From Oegoconia quadripuncta (taxonomy: Eukaryota; Arthropoda; Insecta; Lepidoptera; Autostichidae): a stretch of DNA of 64,000 nt. Position 1 is the first letter of the stretch; every line of letters starts with the position of its first letter. Positions 49,001 through 54,105 of the stretch are shown here, piece after piece. The stretch covers positions 24,787,578 through 24,851,577 of the forward strand of contig OX438744.1 of NCBI GenBank assembly GCA_949316235.1, given 5' to 3'. Position numbers and translations under genes: made by a program. The notes below the pieces were generated by a model that had not been told where the DNA came from, made no database searches, and saw nothing but the letters and a program-made list of their open reading frames with translations.

Positions 49001-52000
49001 TTGCTAGGGAAATGAGAACCCCTACAGAAGTTACTCGTGACCAGCGCAGTATTCTGCAAAAGAATAACTTCATCTCGCAAATTTCACCGTATCTCCGGAA
49101 GTTTATGAGCTCTTTGTCAGCTGTACGTGAACGTGTAGAACGTCAACAGGATAAGACTAAAGAGTACGCTGATCAGTCCCGACGACCTGCAGAGAATTTC
49201 CAGGTAGGCGACTTGGTCCTGCTGAAGTCCCATGTACTCAGCAAGAGTTCAAAGGAATTGACATCTAAATTTGTGCCGAAGCGCGACGGTCCTTACCAGA
49301 TTGCTCACAAACATAGTCCCACAACATACAGTGTCTCTCGAATCGAAGAGCCAGGGATAATTCTTGGAAAATACCATACTCAAGACCTCACCCGGTATGT
49401 TGGAAGCGACGACTCTGCGCCACAACCCGTTATTCCGAAGAGGAAACGAGGACGGCCAGAAAAGCAGTCTAGGATCCTAGTTCAGGAGCGAGCGCGCTCT
49501 CCAGAACTAGAGGGGGAGTCTATAGTAACCCGGCATACAATGCTACCGGCTCGGTCCACTCGTGGAGTAGTACCTTATCGTTACCGATAAAACGGCGCGC
49601 GTTCGCAGCACTAGCTTAGCTACATCCCTATTGCGAGTTTTTCGAAAAGGCGGGCTGTCACTTCGTTTTTGATCTGTCACGCAACTGTTCTAACTTTTCT
49701 TTTGTAATTTGTAAAAACTGCGAAACAAATTAGGATTAAGCTGAGCTGTGTCGAAGACTCCATATTAAACGTGTTATCTAGTGAGAAACAACTTTCATTC
49801 GACTGGCCTACCCTAAATTTTACGTTTTGACCGCCTTGGTGGCTCAATCGAAACAACAAGATTTATAAAGACGGCGGTCGGGGGTTCGAAAAACTGTTGA
49901 CTGATTTGAGGCTGAAGCAAAGCTAGTGTTAAAAAGATGTAAGTTTCAAAGATAATGGTGTCGATTCGGATGTACACCAAACACCAAACTAAAACTAAAA
50001 CTAAAACTAAAACCAGTTTTGGAGTGGTGCCGTCGCATCGTACTGTTCCAGGGAGAAACAGTAGGTACTACTTTAAAACAGGTTTTAGTTTAGTTGGTGT
50101 ACATCCGAATCGACACCAATGTCGTTTAATAAATGTTATTGTCGCAAAAAATATTCAAATTTGATCTTGTCTTAACCCTCAGGCGTGCACAGAGATGGTG
50201 ATGCCGATGTGCAACACCGGCAAGGACGATATGTTCGAGCCTTCCACCTGGAACTACACGGAGTATGCACAGGATTGCCATAAGAAGTACGGCGTGTACC
50301 CAAGACCCGCAGCCGCGAGGATCGAATATGGAGGGAATCAGTTGCAAGCCGCCTCCAATATCGTATTCAGTAATGGACTGATGGACCCTTGGGCTGGAGG
50401 TGGGTGTCATCTTGCCTTTTTTTAATCACTTTGAGTTAACACTTTACCTCAACCCCAGTGAAGATGAGGCCGAAGGTGGATGCGTTCTGACCCGGAAACC
50501 CCATCGTATTTGGAGAATAGGCTTATCTCTGACAACCGGAACACAACAATGCAATTAACATTGCTGATTTAATTATGATGGTGGTAGCCAGGCGGACATT
50601 TAAAATGCCCTACCACCAGCCAAACCGGGTCAGTACGCTTCCACCTTCGACCTCATCTTCACTTAACATCAGGTGTGATTGAGGTCAAGTACAAACCCGT
50701 TGAGCATAAAAAAAACGAGAACTAAACATGTACCCCGCTGGGGATCGAACCCGTGATCTCCGATTCGTAAACCCTATGTTGTTTACATTGAGCCACGGAG
50801 GCGGCTTTATTCCAAATGGGGTGGTCAGAAATGTCCCAAACTAGCGTTTGGGTGTTGCAAACATTAAAAGATTCATGTTTGGAACATCATCCACGTTTCA
50901 CCCTCCGAAATACATATAAAGAAATACCTACGCAGGTAACAGGGGTGAGCCGAGACCATTTTAGGTGGAAAGTCCGGTAGTTCCTGCACCCACGGGAAGA
51001 AATAGATTGGTTCTATTCTTTTTAAGGTGCCGAAACCACACAGCACTCCATATATCATGTCAGCCATAGTGCGTTCACTGGTTCCCCATATGAGTCCAAA
51101 TAATTTTTATATTTTATCTTTGAGAAGTAGCCGTGACTCCCAGCAGATTACTTAGAATAGGACCAACCAGTATTTTCCGTGGGTTTCGTAAAAGTTTGTT
51201 TAGTGCTGATTTTGAATTCATTTAGCTACACTCCATTTGCCGAGGGGGGAGGACGGACTTCTTTCCTACTTCACACCTTTAACTCCTCTTCTTTAATTAG
51301 TCTGGGGCCCAAGGTAGCAATAGAGACACGTAGAGCACCGTCTACCTTCAGTAGGCGCCGTGCCTCTGCACTGTTGATCCCGGCCTACAGGAGTTGCAGT
51401 GGGAGGAGTGTGGAGGCGGGTAATGTAGTTTGTTTACCCATTAAGGCCCGTATTTCAGAATATTGCTCAAGGAGAGATCTGTGCTTGAGCACAGTTAGAA
51501 AGAGATGTCGCTATACAAGTAACATAAAGCTGTCCCGATTTAAATGTCCTCAAGCGGAGATCTCTGCTAATGCTCTAATTCTGTATTCTACCCACTATTC
51601 TAGTAATAATTTCAATCGATATAGGTATTCCTAGTTTTCTCACCGGTAATAAAACTTTGAAAAATATTCTCAATATTCTTACTGATGGTAAAACTTGGTA
51701 GATGTAATTCTGGGATTCTTGGTAGTAATTTCCACTAGATTAATCTTCAAATTAAAAAAGACCGCCTTACATCGGTCACGCATTATTACGATACATCGAC
51801 CTTAACAAAGACGGGACACATTAACACTTAAAAAACCGTGCTTATAAATGTTTAAAAAAGGAACAAAATGCCACCTAACAATAATTTCCTTACAGGCGGC
51901 GTTCTCAACAGCATCAGCGATACGGTGAAAGCGGTGGTGATCATCGATGGAGCTCACCACCTCGACTTAATGCCTAGCAACCCCAAGGACCCTGATTCCG

Positions 52001-52071
52001 TGAAGATGGCCAGAGATATTCATAAACAAAACATTAGAAAGTGGATCAGAACATTTGCGGAACAACAATAA
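27626..52071 (+). CDS. Prcp: Lysosomal Pro-X carboxypeptidase-like serine peptidase (family S28), complete, 8 exons
   Basis: Exons: 27626-27823, 32695-32783, 39967-40124, 41389-41590, 42514-42748, 42985-43098, 50183-50399, 51896-52071. They total 1389 nt, 462 codons (human PRCP 496). A hydrophobic signal peptide (about residues 1-17) leads to WYKVPLDHF and IFFYTGNE, hallmarks of S28. The catalytic Ser is Ser150 in GGSYGGML, Asp is Asp400 in NGLMDPW, and His is His425 in GAHHLDL; the 25-residue Asp-His spacing equals that of human PRCP. Sequons in exons 1, 5 and 7 suggest N-glycosylation. The family removes the C-terminal residue after proline, in lysosomes or secreted. PRCP fits better than DPP7, but the two are related. 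Introns 2 and 6 are swollen by transposons. Confidence 0.94.
27834..28482 (-). mobile_element. SINE D split by SINE A, Prcp intron 1
   Basis: Left part to GCGGGTTGAGGAC, right part from CTTCACATGCCTTAG; SINE A between. Confidence 0.7.
27942..28264 (-). mobile_element. SINE A inserted in SINE D, Prcp intron 1
   Basis: Full-length body; its insertion splits a minus SINE D (27834-27941 and 28299-28482). Confidence 0.7.
28483..29474. other. Prcp intron 1, unassigned part
   Basis: Low-complexity CACACA tracts near 28870-28920; otherwise no feature. 30532-30950 also unassigned apart from the palindrome at 30863. Confidence 0.4.
29475..29768 (+). repeat. Dispersed repeat G, Prcp intron 1
   Basis: Inverted match to 62768-63062 across about 290 bp, e.g. 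TTCGCTGAAACTTTTATAAA there. Unclassified, non-coding. Confidence 0.6.
29937..30531. mobile_element. MITE (AGGGTGAAATT family) split by an RTE 3' tail, Prcp intron 1
   Basis: Left arm 29937-30060 and right arm 30396-30531 are inverted copies; between them lies a LINE 3' tail (about 30065-30395). The outer right end reads inverted as CAGGGTGAAATT, next to TATATA. Confidence 0.6.
30065..30395 (+). mobile_element. RTE-type LINE 3' tail
   Basis: Contains GGTTGTCTGGAAGAGATCGC, GCAATAAAGAG, and a terminal GTATT repeat, a common lepidopteran LINE 3' end. Related copies at 22397/23864 and 31206. Confidence 0.6.
30951..31095 (+). mobile_element. SINE A fragment
   Basis: TAGCATTGTTGTGTTCCGAT to the tail GTGTATAAAAAAT. 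Confidence 0.6.
31206..31318 (+). mobile_element. RTE-type LINE 3' tail
   Basis: GGTTGTCTGGAAGAAATCGC then GTGCAATAAAGAATT. Confidence 0.6.
31624..32122 (+). mobile_element. LINE C-terminus and 3' end ([12 protein letters not shown] type)
   Basis: 146-codon frame with [20 protein letters not shown] and [20 protein letters not shown], stop at 32062-32064, then a 3' UTR ending in A8. 5' truncated; near-identical to 5463-5770. Prcp intron 1. Confidence 0.75.
32234..32553 (-). mobile_element. SINE A, full length, just before Prcp exon 2
   Basis: Tail TTTTTTTATGCGCGACAG and head TTGAGCCACGTAGC; 141 bp before exon 2. Confidence 0.7.
32695..32783 (+). CDS. Prcp: Prcp exon 2
   Basis: Encodes [20 protein letters not shown] and KIVFAEH, strongly conserved in PRCP. 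Acceptor CCAG; leaves after CG of an Arg codon. Confidence 0.95.
32864..33166 (+). mobile_element. SINE B, full length, Prcp intron 2
   Basis: GACGACTTGTTTGGTGTAGT head, GGTTCGAATCCCGCTAGGGG, and an (ATTT)n tail 33119-33160. Confidence 0.75.
33164..33310 (+). mobile_element. SINE D head fragment
   Basis: GTCGGTGGCTCAGTTGTTAA and GGGTCGATTCCCAGGCC; divergent. Confidence 0.5.
33310..33880 (-). pseudogene. LINE endonuclease/linker remnant
   Basis: Minus-strand translation, across stops, gives [17 protein letters not shown] and IIDFPIRI, like the conserved GDxNxxFL region of LINE AP-endonucleases, then a linker of [11 protein letters not shown] type. Decayed; in Prcp intron 2. Confidence 0.5.
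33917..34101 (+). mobile_element. SINE A fragment
   Basis: ATCTTATCTAAAGTCTGCCT to GTGAGTAAAAAAAAA. Confidence 0.65.
34400..36647 (-). mobile_element. Pogo-like DNA transposon with subterminal repeats
   Basis: The ends read CACCAATGATCGACA at left and, inverted, CACCAATAATCAACA at right. Between end and coding region are repeated copies of WATCGACA-type motifs: 34595, 34630, 34659 at left; 36072, 36095, 36219, 36266, 36616 at right. A broken transposase lies inside. No clear target duplication was found. Confidence 0.7.
34674..36058 (-). pseudogene. Pogo/Tigger-like (psq-CENP-B-DDE) transposase, internally deleted
   Basis: Starts [19 protein letters not shown]. Residues about 5-45 are a pipsqueak-type helix-turn-helix; 50-150 a CENP-B-type DNA-binding region ([12 protein letters not shown]). 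The first catalytic Asp is Asp173 in [16 protein letters not shown]. The 303-codon frame stops at 35147 after EDMALYMIW, and a second frame (35048-34674) looks like the C-terminal tail. The segment that should carry the second and third DDE acids is absent, so it cannot transpose itself, though DNA-binding may survive. Confidence 0.8.
37027..37293 (-). mobile_element. SINE B, full length, Prcp intron 2
   Basis: ATAAATATCCTTAGACATAC tail; head CCAAACAGGTCGTC; poly-T of 37003-37026 abuts. Confidence 0.75.
37700..37895 (-). repeat. Interspersed repeat F
   Basis: GGCGAAACGGATGAACGGAT and TTCCCGCGGGATAAACAAAT as in 15296-15496. Confidence 0.65.
38013..38570 (-). mobile_element. Minus-strand LINE 3' fragment
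   Basis: Reverse complement matches the C-terminal coding end and 3' UTR of the LINE at 15640-18055, including the AAAATCAAAATC-type tail at its low-coordinate end. Broken coding. In Prcp intron 2. Confidence 0.75.
38571..39069. other. Prcp intron 2, unassigned part
   Basis: Nothing recognised. 39541-39966, before exon 3, is less AT-rich and may be retroelement UTR. 36648-37002 and 37294-37699 also unassigned. Confidence 0.4.
39070..39540 (-). pseudogene. RTE-type LINE reverse transcriptase C-terminal remnant
   Basis: Minus-strand translation gives [33 protein letters not shown] and [13 protein letters not shown], the characteristic post-RT block of RTE/BovB-like elements; broken by stops. 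Confidence 0.75.
39967..40124 (+). CDS. Prcp: Prcp exon 3
   Basis: Encodes [33 protein letters not shown] and PVIAFGG. It ends one base into the Gly just before the catalytic Ser. Donor GTATGT. Confidence 0.95.
40440..40880 (-). pseudogene. R1/Jockey-like LINE C-terminal remnant
   Basis: Minus frame (40769-40533) includes [27 protein letters not shown], the zinc-knuckle-like end of LINEs with RNase H; (AAGAAT)n at 40447-40472 is its 3' tail. Prcp intron 3. Confidence 0.65.
41389..41590 (+). CDS. Prcp: Prcp exon 4 (catalytic serine)
   Basis: Begins in the nucleophile elbow [16 protein letters not shown], with Ser150, then GAIAASAPI and [11 protein letters not shown]. Confidence 0.95.
41665..41850 (+). 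repeat. Low-copy repeat shared with 54238-54310
   Basis: Both contain a CCACGCGGG(A/C)CCAGTGC block followed by TTTGTGTCA...GTGG and CTAACAGTCGGTG-like text. Divergent. Confidence 0.35.
42081..42404 (+). mobile_element. Divergent SINE A, Prcp intron 4
   Basis: Head CGCCCTCCGTGACTCAATCG and tail GTTGTGCATAAAA; body diverged. Confidence 0.6.
42514..42748 (+). CDS. Prcp: Prcp exon 5
   Basis: Encodes the helical SKS/cap region: [34 protein letters not shown] and [10 protein letters not shown], with four possible N-glycosylation sequons (NVT, NNT, NST, NKT). Confidence 0.95.
42985..43098 (+). CDS. Prcp: Prcp exon 6
   Basis: 38 codons, phase 0: [20 protein letters not shown] to GWDYQ. The following 7.1-kb intron contains the LTR retrotransposon. 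Confidence 0.94.
43351..43648 (+). repeat. 5' LTR
   Basis: 298 bp starting TATAGTAACC and ending CCCTAAAT, matching 49521-49818 base for base by eye. Start is ambiguous by a few bases: AGTAAC may be the true edge. Confidence 0.93.
43650..43668 (+). other. Putative tRNA primer-binding site
   Basis: TGGCGGCCCAACGTGCAGG begins one base after the 5' LTR; the leading TGG pairs with the CCA end of a tRNA. I cannot name the tRNA. Confidence 0.6.
43795..49590 (+). CDS. Gag-Pol polyprotein of the LTR element (1931 codons)
   Basis: One unbroken frame with no gag-pol frameshift. Order: Gag core about 95-230 ([10 protein letters not shown]), a CCHC knuckle C341-C344-H349-C354, a long Cys/Asn/Ser-rich stretch about 358-820, a retropepsin-like segment with Asp842 in [11 protein letters not shown] and [14 protein letters not shown] with Y1164-L-D-D, RNase H with Asp1313, the integrase HHCC region from His1523, and the DDE core Asp1592, Asp1652, Glu1687 (34 residues between the last two, as in DD35E). 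All expected catalytic positions I checked are present, so it may be active. Odd points are the DTAA protease motif, the long insert, and the C-terminus encoded inside the 3' LTR. Confidence 0.95.
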   Translation: MKTRSQEPQEEGEQIPPSTIANEDNAMRSNAEAGPSTSIGQGRVDATFSQESVAALMTSLQRSQTEALKEILETVMGHQRVATSTPTPFSDASLLGTLARCKSKFSGAPSESVDAFIDAIESYSECAQVSDANIIRGLSMVLTDEAATWWQGIRHQLNTWADVKSNLISAYGDRRPPHRIYQDLFSMKHNTENTDMFVSRARALLARLPKGDITEKAELDMVFGLLNVRIRKRLRREEFSSFHTLLLRARNIEDSLGEGERKLTNTVAPTGTATRVYPSSSSTHRVGGTSRPVSSQAVAPVRHTQPTVPAPAAAPPNAVPTRVPAADTSTAPTAGRQRPVCTYCKRYGHTAQQCHKLASRGESSLHSNSNFASDSGDNKSKDSFYSVQSPQCQINTTNSVLSNKHLNGKLPKPTISCELLKLNKNIACNSIGNCQCPEPKRCSKRYTAKNSCNSHGNSYSQLDVTADHCIAETINNGQVNDLCSQSKLPTNSLFANRLSYQCLNSNNIACNVSYNKCVCFRHWIPNHDNKHCTCINSVPVSDTKIANFSKCAMGNDLSQSEHSCTCVCKCGKDNLQGKSCFSKYNNAYACYDMEITNPMSNGSQIPMDHLCKIHSVSCDCLDSKSYSNLSTSLPIRGDVLPCADNFVNNSHIKCLCQPTFGVHDLKANCYCNGVGYAPDGIMQQSTTKYLTPNEFNHVDGFIQHGSNENNSSNVETQNCNFSQMDSVNFNNNNITNPTAMDDMSKSSNPNFSKFENQNKIDCSKYLKDCHDTSDTEAKCSKSNLEKFGDDIKHTNLFDSDDCICSGVDLSIDSDRERPAKCREVRPIFNIEILGANGTALIDTAAKHCIAGHTLYALLLQIGHPLESSTRQIKLADGVTRKMEILTTILPVRLEHMVITIPFLIFPNSNNNESLLGIDFITAAGVVIDFCNEIWYFNNHNKKHKLLFEPTSRGTTCASTNVLRDDEGIQLSPSERQALAQVLVEHTHIFEPSGIATPYAEHRIETGEHPPIAVPPYRVNPAKKELMRKEIEKMLQDDVIEECESAWCSPALLVPKANGTTRFCVDYRRLNSVTKSDTYPMPHIDELLQSTKKNCFMSTLDLRSSYWQVNVREADRDKTAFTSPLGTYRFKRMPFGLKNAPATFQRLIDRLRSCAALKDVILLAYLDDLLIISEGFQKHLADLEAVFNRLSEFKLHVNREKCVFTRENVRYLGHIITQDGISTDAQKVSAVVEMKVPTNLKHLRTFLQTCSWFRKFIPNFSRVAEPLTRLTRKNQVWVWQSVQSQAFDELKRLLTTAPILVQADFSRPFILRTDASNYALGAVLLQGEDKEERPIEYASRLLSSAERNYSTTEREALAVVWAVERFRPYLEGQRVIIGSDHQPLRWLLTLKSPTGRLIRWAMKLQPFDLHIQYTPGKANLVADTLSRPICSDDTRDGCGICSVIIDLPTKKPEQIRQEQLTDPEVQKIVKEMEGPDEISAQRWTERGYIMDQGILYRYNPDSDSESPQLVVPTEQIEVILKECHDSSLAGHPGTDRTYQKVAQHYYFTGMRRIVTDYVKSCIHCQRYKASNSKPPGLLQTPVLNQRNEVLAIDLFGPLPEGRQGERWIMLIEDTATRYIELFALKDATAEACARTLIEEYFMRYGLPRRVISDNGVQFISSVMEQCMAVLGIKQNFVPLYHPQANPAERKNRDLKALLAQLVGNDHTSWPEKLPVIRFALNSAKCRTTGVTPAYLTFAREMRTPTEVTRDQRSILQKNNFISQISPYLRKFMSSLSAVRERVERQQDKTKEYADQSRRPAENFQVGDLVLLKSHVLSKSSKELTSKFVPKRDGPYQIAHKHSPTTYSVSRIEEPGIILGKYHTQDLTRYVGSDDSAPQPVIPKRKRGRPEKQSRILVQERARSPELEGESIVTRHTMLPARSTRGVVPYRYR
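49509..49518 (+). other. Polypurine tract
   Basis: AGAGGGGGAG immediately before the 3' LTR, the expected plus-strand primer position. Confidence 0.75.
49521..49818 (+). repeat. 3' LTR
   Basis: Identical by eye to 43351-43648. Its first 70 bases are also the last 23 codons and stop of Gag-Pol. Confidence 0.93.
49829..49890 (+). mobile_element. SINE A-like tRNA head fragment
   Basis: CCGCCTTGGTGGCTCAATCG then GGGGGTTCGAAAAAC, right after the 3' LTR flank. Confidence 0.45.
49954..50120. mobile_element. Fold-back MITE (GGTGTCGATTCGG family) in Prcp intron 6
   Basis: ATGGTGTCGATTCGGATGTA at left mirrors the right end; AAAACT tandem units follow the left arm. It ends 62 bp before Prcp exon 7. 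Confidence 0.75.
50183..50399 (+). CDS. Prcp: Prcp exon 7 (catalytic aspartate)
   Basis: Encodes [24 protein letters not shown], and [14 protein letters not shown] with Asp400. Acceptor CTCAG, donor GTGGGT. Confidence 0.95.
50415..50804 (-). mobile_element. SINE A with an inverted SINE A fragment inside, Prcp intron 7
   Basis: Minus copy ending GAGCCACGGAGGCGG, interrupted at about 50628-50714 by a plus-strand tail segment ending GAGCATAAAAAAAA. Confidence 0.65.
50805..51895. other. Prcp intron 7, unassigned part
   Basis: AAGGCCCGTATTTCAG at 51443 is a possible scrap of the AGGCCCG MITE; otherwise nothing recognised. Confidence 0.35.
51896..52071 (+). CDS. Prcp: Prcp exon 8 (catalytic histidine, stop)
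   Basis: Encodes [20 protein letters not shown] with His425, then the C-terminal helix [10 protein letters not shown] and TAA. Confidence 0.95.
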
Positions 52072-52103
52072 ATTTATGTGCTCTAGATTTAATCACTTGT
52101 GAC

Positions 52104-52109
52104 AATAAA
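52104..52109 (+). terminator. Poly(A) signal of Prcp
   Basis: AATAAA 33 nt after the Prcp stop, followed by a T/G-rich stretch; a very short 3' UTR is implied. Confidence 0.7.
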
Positions 52110-52248
52110 TAGTTTTCTGTTGATTTTTGTCATTTTATTTTTGAGGGTAGCCCACCTTTCCGATCCTCAAAAGAATTGTGTGTGACCCACATTTTTTAAG
52201 GATGGCTCAGGTTTCAGGATTATTGCAGGGTAAAGAATTTTTTTTTTT

Positions 52249-52441
52249 GGCTGGGTACCACCATCTTATCTGAATCTGCCGTCAAGCAGCAATGTTAATA
52301 GCCTTGTTGTGTTCCGATTGTCAGAGATACGATAGCCAGTCCCCCAGATATGTTGGGGTTTCCGGGTGCCATTTCATAACTTGTCGATGATCGGTATTGG
52401 TGTGTTTGAGGTCAAGTACTAACCCGTTGTGCATAAAAAAA
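52249..52441 (+). mobile_element. SINE A fragment
   Basis: GGGTACCACCATCTTATCTG to GTTGTGCATAAAAAA. Confidence 0.65.
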
Positions 52442-53893
52442 TCATTTTACATTCAATACAAGCTTTGATTTCCAGTATCAGTTGTCACCTTGTTACCTCC
52501 CCTGCTTATAGGGCAACGATATTGACAATAATAAAAGCGAGATAATTTCAAGACAAGATATTTTTTTTTTTATGAATACTTTTAACTTAGAATTACAAGG
52601 GTCGGTCTAGAGATTCGATGCCTAGGTCGGTCTGGCTATCCGGAGGATGGCGAGGTTATTCGTTTAAAACCACTTCCCTTGGTCTGACGTCCGTGGTCTT
52701 AATAATTGAGAAAAGATGTTTGGTTAGTTAAACGGATATAGACCTTAATGTTGGTATTAACTTAATAGGTTTAAGTTATTTCTTTATTAATTTGATACGA
52801 TTAAGTGTTAGTTTATGAGTCTTTTAAAGGAAGTCCGGTCTGGGATATATTTAGTACATTCAATGATGAATTAATTACGTAGCAGTAACGTTATACGTTA
52901 CACAGTACTGCTAGCTTTGAATAGCAAAACATAACCACGTATTAGAATAAAGTGCAGCTATCACCCGGTAGGGTACGAAATTCCAAAGATTCTCTATCTT
53001 GTAGTGAACCAGTAGTAAATCATTTGAAGAATAGAGGGCGTTTAAGGCAAAATGGCTAATGAATATTCGAGAATCATTTTATGGAAATTATTTTTGTATT
53101 CGAATTATACTTATAAAAAATATTTACGAAAAAAACTGAACTTATGTCCCGTAGTTTTACCATAACGAGAATTGCCATTTTGTAATACGCAACTCAGCAT
53201 AATTGTTTTCTTCGCAAACATTTTGAAGTAACATTTCACTGTTTGTAAATAATAAGTAACATTTCACTGTTTGTAAATAATAAGTAACATGTTACGAGTG
53301 CAATAGACGACATTGGATATTATTGGCTATGTAGAATGTCGCCAGTACGTCTTTCTTTTTCTCAAACGCAAATAAAATACATTCTAAGATACAGGAGTCT
53401 TGAATGTAATGTATTGTTTTATTGTCTAGGATAATGTGGAGGGCTTTCGATACAGACAGGATAACAATGTAGCGTGCAGTACTACCGACACCGACCGTGT
53501 TTAGTGTTTAAACCCAAAAAACAGATTTTGTATTCGACAGAGGCAGAAATGTCTACCGAATAGGCTGACCAATATTGCGCCTGACTGTATGTATATGTAT
53601 CCTTTGCTTGCATAAGGCATGTGAAAAAAAAATGACATTGATTGATAGATTTTGAGGTTAAAATTTCGAAAACAAATCATTTCACTTTCGCCAAATCCAA
53701 AAAAACAAATCATTTCTCTTTGAGCAAGAGAATATACCTAATCAGTATGTTTTAAAAGGATATTAAAATTATAATCACTACCTTGCTTTCGCTCAGACTA
53801 CTATAAAGAACCGTAGAATTTCATTGGTAGCGTTTTTGTTGTTCTGCTTGCAATGTTAATTTAGTAGGTTTGTGTGAGTGGTGTTTGTTTACA
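52442..53893. other. Prcp-Kat14 intergenic region
   Basis: A direct repeat of 30 bp (AAGTAACATTTCACTGTTTG...) sits at 53226-53285. The Kat14 promoter should be just before 53894; no motif stands out. Confidence 0.4.
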
Positions 53894-54105
53894 ATGAGCA
53901 CAACTTGTAAATACTGCAACGAGCCAGAGAACAAACAAGACCGGCCTGGCCTAATATGCGAAACTTGCATATGCTTCGTGCATCTATCGTGCCTGCGCCG
54001 GCAAGGCACACCGGGCGACTTCAGCGGCGATGTATTCTTTGAGTTCACATGCGAAGACTGCTCGCCGGACAAACAAGAAGTGTTCGTACGGAATAAGTTT
54101 CCTTG
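53894..54105 (+). CDS. Kat14: Kat14 exon 1 (start, zinc module)
   Basis: 70 codons plus two bases: all eight zinc ligands, then FFEFTCEDCSPDKQEVF. Donor GTAAGA. Confidence 0.92.

Larger units (their letters stand above)
43351..49818 (+). mobile_element. Intact Ty3/gypsy-type LTR retrotransposon in Prcp intron 6
   Basis: Two 298-bp LTRs, which I read as identical, flank a 5.9-kb interior with a primer-binding-like site, one Gag-Pol frame and a polypurine tract. No envelope frame is present. Domain order protease-RT-RNase H-integrase is that of Metaviridae. Flanks suggest a short T-rich target duplication (TTTT possible), but the LTR edges are uncertain by a few bases. Same orientation as the host gene. 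Identical LTRs and an unbroken frame imply very recent insertion. Confidence 0.95.
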
